NCBI GenBank assembly: GCA_914767715.1
Contig: OU612067.1
Location: 6,758,001-6,822,000, forward strand
DNA length: 64,000 nucleotides
Source: Membranipora membranacea
Lineage: Eukaryota; Bryozoa; Gymnolaemata; Cheilostomatida; Membraniporidae
Direction of reading: 5' to 3'
The translations under genes and the position numbers were made by a program. Each line of letters begins with the position of its first letter. Positions within the stretch are counted from its first letter, which is position 1. The notes beneath the pieces were generated by a model. The model searched no databases. It saw only the letters and a list, made by a program, of their open reading frames with translations, and was not told the DNA's origin. Positions 60,872 through 64,000 of the stretch are shown in pieces.

Positions 60872-61692
60872 AGCAAGAAGGAAGATTAGAAGATCATGTG
60901 TATACATCTCTAAATAACCAGCGACAAACGCTGCTCATTCTGTTGAATAGAGATATTGATGCTAGTCTGAGCCTCCCCCGGCTCTTGCCCCCCGCCCAAT
61001 AGCCCCCAGTCCGGGGATGCCAGTTTTTTATTCCCTAAATTATATTTTTTTCTCCATGATGTTTTATAAAGTTTGGTGTCACATACTACTGTTGATGGGT
61101 CTGAATTTAGTATTTCTCTGAGCTTTGTGTCATTCTAGATACCATGAGAGGAGCACTGTTGAGCCATTAGTAGTTATGTCCTTCCGAAAAGAGAGGGGAT
61201 AACCCCTGATCGCAGCGAGCATCTTGAAATCCAGGAAATAATACCCCTATCAATATCTGATAATCCAGTCAATTGTATCAGGATTGGATAGATAAGCTGA
61301 AGTTTAGACTGAACCAGATATCAATAACTACTAGTTGAAGATATTAGAGGAGAACAAATTCAGCCATTCTACAATACCATTTTCGCAAAGAATTACAAAC
61401 ATTACTATAATTCAACCATTTACCTCAAATTTTTGGGTGACAATAATATCATTCGTCTCCCAATATGTTTCATCTTATAATCCTTGTGACATCCCGATGA
61501 CCTGATTTTGCACCCTTTGTGATAGCATATATCGGTATGTCCTGCCTAAATAAGGGTAGTACGTGTGTACAGTCTTGTCATGTTTGACCTTAAACGAGTG
61601 TTTTGTAGAAATTGACGTGTAGCATAATGGTATCTTTTCGCTGAATGACACAAAATGAATGGTTAATAGTTTGCATAAATAAGCAGCAAACA
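60872..61692. other. Spacer R10-R11 with the shared downstream module
   Basis: No gene. GGGGATAACCCC near 61196 and ACATCCCGATGACC near 61490. Confidence 0.5.
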
Positions 61693-63442
61693 ATGAGCCC
61701 ATTCAGATGGTTAGTATTCATGATTGTGGACTTCCTCTTTTCTGTGACTAAGTTTAATAAAAACGCAACACTGGAGATCAGAGGTTTGTTACACGAGGAT
61801 GATGTGGTTATCCAAATTCAGAATTGGATTGTTTGTCTACGTCTCAATTTCACAGTTATCTTGTGGTGAGTTACCTGCTATTAATGGAGTAGGACTTGGG
61901 ACCTGAGGATAAAATATCACTTCCTACAACATTTTTTGCATAAAAAGAAGGGTAACCCCTCTAAGGCTTTATCAACTAGACCTGCTCCGTATCAATTTCT
62001 TACTCATGCTGGGTTATGTCTACACACATGGCGAGCTTATGCTGTGAATACTATACTCCTCCGTGGTAAACACTGTTATAGATATGTGAATGGGAGCATT
62101 CTCACTCTATGAGGGACCAAGAGTGACAGAGCAGCTCCAGAGTTATATGTGACTATGTGGCTATCGATTGCAAATTGGCTGTAAATCAACATATCACGAT
62201 TATAAAGAACACTACCAGAGTAGCCAAAATCTAAGTGGTTTTATGTTGTAGATGCATACCGATTTCCAGACTTCGGTGCTGAGACAGTTTCTATTGATAT
62301 GAGCTATGATGGGAACCGAACAGGCACAATCCAGAACCCTCTAATGAATCAAACGAATGATGGCGGTGAATCCTTTATAGCGTTCAGCAATCTTCCTTCA
62401 GTGGTTTGGTTATCACTCCAATATACTTCTAATTCGTGTCAACCCCTACCATTCAAAGTACTAGCATCGCCAGACAAGAAAGTAACATTTAAAACTACTC
62501 CATGTAACGCAACAAGTGAAGCAATCATAAATAGAGCCCACTATGAGGGCTTGTACTTCACTATGCAGAGAGCCTCACAAATCTATGAGTTTACGCTAAA
62601 ATATCAGAGTGAGTGCATCAATCAAATCTTATCGTGCATGAGACCTCTAGCTTGCCGGACAGCATTTCTCTGTAATGTTGAAGGGCAATTTAGCGGTCAA
62701 AGACAATTTTAGAGCTATGATTGCATTACATGCTGCTATTGTTGATAAGCTCCCAAGAACTCCCTTTTAAATTCCAACAATTCCTCAGCAGACATATATA
62801 CTGTGAATTTCTTATAAAAATCAGAGAGAAGATCATGAAGATTCTAGCCGTCCACTGCCGGAAGTGTTACAACATGCATAATATGTAAAAATATGTGAAA
62901 TGCGCTTTCATAATTGCTGTCATTACTTTGTTAGTGACATATGATTTATTTATTTATTTTATTTTCAGTCAAAGCTAGCGTATCCATCCTAAGAAGAGAA
63001 CCAAACACACCTCCAGTCGCTTTTTCAACACCATCAGGTTACATTATGAGCCATGAAAACTTCAATTTTGGTGTAGACATACCTGCTGCTTCCATATTCG
63101 ATCCCCCGAAGTCAGCGTCCTATCTGCGCTGGACCGACAGCTCTCTACTTCTCACACTCCCACCAGCTACCACTCATGTAAATCTCTACTTTATACGCTT
63201 TGATATTGGAAACAATAATGTCACAGTATGTGAGCAGAGCCAGACCAATGTCGATCAGTTTGCTGTTTACAATGGGGATACAACGCTCTACCAATGTTCT
63301 GGTGGAAATTCACCGCCACTCAATCAGACCTACAACATCACCACTGAGAACAGCAAACTCCGCTTCATGTTCAAAGCAAACAGCGTTGCCGTTGGAGCAA
63401 GAAATACAACAGGGTTCACAGGATTTCTGCTCCGTTATAACA
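61693..63442 (+). CDS. R11: 5' half of a type A receptor (leader, CUB1, CUB2), cut by the window end
   Basis: Leader 61693-61783 (MSPFRWLVFMIVDFLFSVTK), CUB1 62252-62608 (TIQNPLMNQTNDGG..., QPLPFKVLASPDKKV, ends LKYQ with donor GTGAGT), CUB2 62969-63442 (ASIFDPPKSASYLRW, LLLTLPPATTHVNLYF, DQFAVYNG, CSGGNSPP, GFTGFLLRY; donor GTTTGT). All three exons are open with matching phase 1. The leader-to-CUB1 intron is the shortest in the cluster. Sushi and later exons would lie beyond 64000. CUB1 is almost identical to that of R8. Together with R8 this is the best candidate for a live gene. Confidence 0.75.
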
Positions 63443-64000
63443 GTTTGTACAATGTATCAGTGCTTTGTGTTTACATGTGGCACACAGGTACTCTGTGTGA
63501 AAAGCTTCGAATTGATATTCAACTGTCCTCAAACAGCATTCAAATTTCACAGTGTACCACAAGTTTAATGTGCTCTGTTTACTTTTAATGGATCTGTTTG
63601 TCAAGATTTTAATATTCAATTTCACTAATACCGCATCATACCTAGCCAATGTGATTTTATCACCCTACTGATCAGATTAAAACCCAAGAGAATTGACAAA
63701 TCACCTGAATTAGTAGAATTGATGTACCCTACTGACCTTAATATTTCACGGGCTCCTAATTCGCGGAGGGCACTACTCCACCCTTTTTCACTAGTCTTAA
63801 TTATTCACGGATCTCAGGCCCGCGAAAGTAGTAGTAGCAGTAGTATTCTATTTTAAAAAAACAGACCTCATTTGGATTTGAACCTGCAACAACCCAAGGC
63901 AGATGCTTTACACACTGAGCTATTCAGCCTCTTGACATATATACTGAGTATTTAGCTAGTTTTAATTATTCGAGGTTTCTGTCATCGCTAACCGCGAAAT
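63443..64000. other. R11 intron with tRNA-like core of a second MITE, cut by the window end
   Basis: 63443 to about 63725 is intron homologous to R4 (24647-24960). From about 63730 a different repeat begins. At about 63871-63932 the minus strand has tRNA-like boxes (TAGCTCAGTGTGTAAAGC and GGTTCAAATCC), flanked by CGCGGA/CGCGAA-type words in opposite orientations. The element probably accounts for the rest of the window. Confidence 0.5.

Noticed and set aside
1-64000. CRISPR arrays, bacterial operons, rRNA genes
   Set aside because: Introns, repeats and domain content are eukaryotic; tandem repeats seen are coding minisatellites or transposon parts, not spacer arrays.

Overview
The window is AT-rich eukaryotic DNA with GT-AG introns of roughly 70-1300 bp, phase-1 exon borders and abundant transposon debris. 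The encoded domains (CUB, sushi/CCP, mucin-like stalks, single transmembrane helices, tails with several tyrosine motifs) are those of animal cell-surface receptors, so I read it as an invertebrate metazoan genome. I cannot place the species from sequence alone.

The core of the window is a head-to-tail, plus-strand cluster of one receptor family. I call the copies R0 to R11. The full ground plan is: signal-peptide exon, divergent CUB exon (CUB1), canonical CUB exon (CUB2), sushi exon, Ser/Thr/Pro-rich exon, sometimes a 39-nt stalk exon, a 115-nt TM exon, a 56-nt juxtamembrane exon, and a tail exon with five tyrosine motifs including LxYxxV (type A). A second form (type B: R0, R4, R9) has a similar ectodomain but a Gly/Thr/Ser-rich stalk, a different TM helix and a different tail spread over several exons. 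Every tail exon from R1 to R10 is followed by, or lies near, a shared downstream spacer module, showing growth by tandem duplication.

Layout: R0 last exon (150-288); R1 (1242-6280, with a foldback transposon inside); a decayed LINE (7461-9960); R2 (10508-12959); R3 (13720-19655); a 2.17-kb foldback element with nested U2-snRNA-derived repeats (21093-23260); R4 type B (23501-27096); a hAT-like MITE (28911-29816); a tyrosine-recombinase retrotransposon with split direct repeats (30557-34752); R5 (35075-36324); R6 (37128-39372); LINE tail plus U2-derived SINE (40516-41454); R7 (41766-44748); R8 (45599-51110); R9 type B, broken by a solo LTR (53063-56011); a second hAT-like MITE (57781-58680); R10 (59659-60871); R11 (61693 onward, cut by the window end).

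R8 is the only copy whose eight predicted exons join into one uninterrupted frame (531 codons plus stop). Most others carry frameshifts, nonsense codons, exon losses or insertions. The R3-R5 and R8-R10 stretches are copies of one another, and their comparison dates several insertions through empty sites. CUB exons and 3' halves have different nearest relatives, and R8's CUB2 exon appears to change relative part-way through, suggesting recombination or gene conversion. By architecture the family is a candidate self/non-self or immune receptor system with inhibitory-type (ITIM-like) and adaptor-type (YxN) tail motifs. That role is inference.
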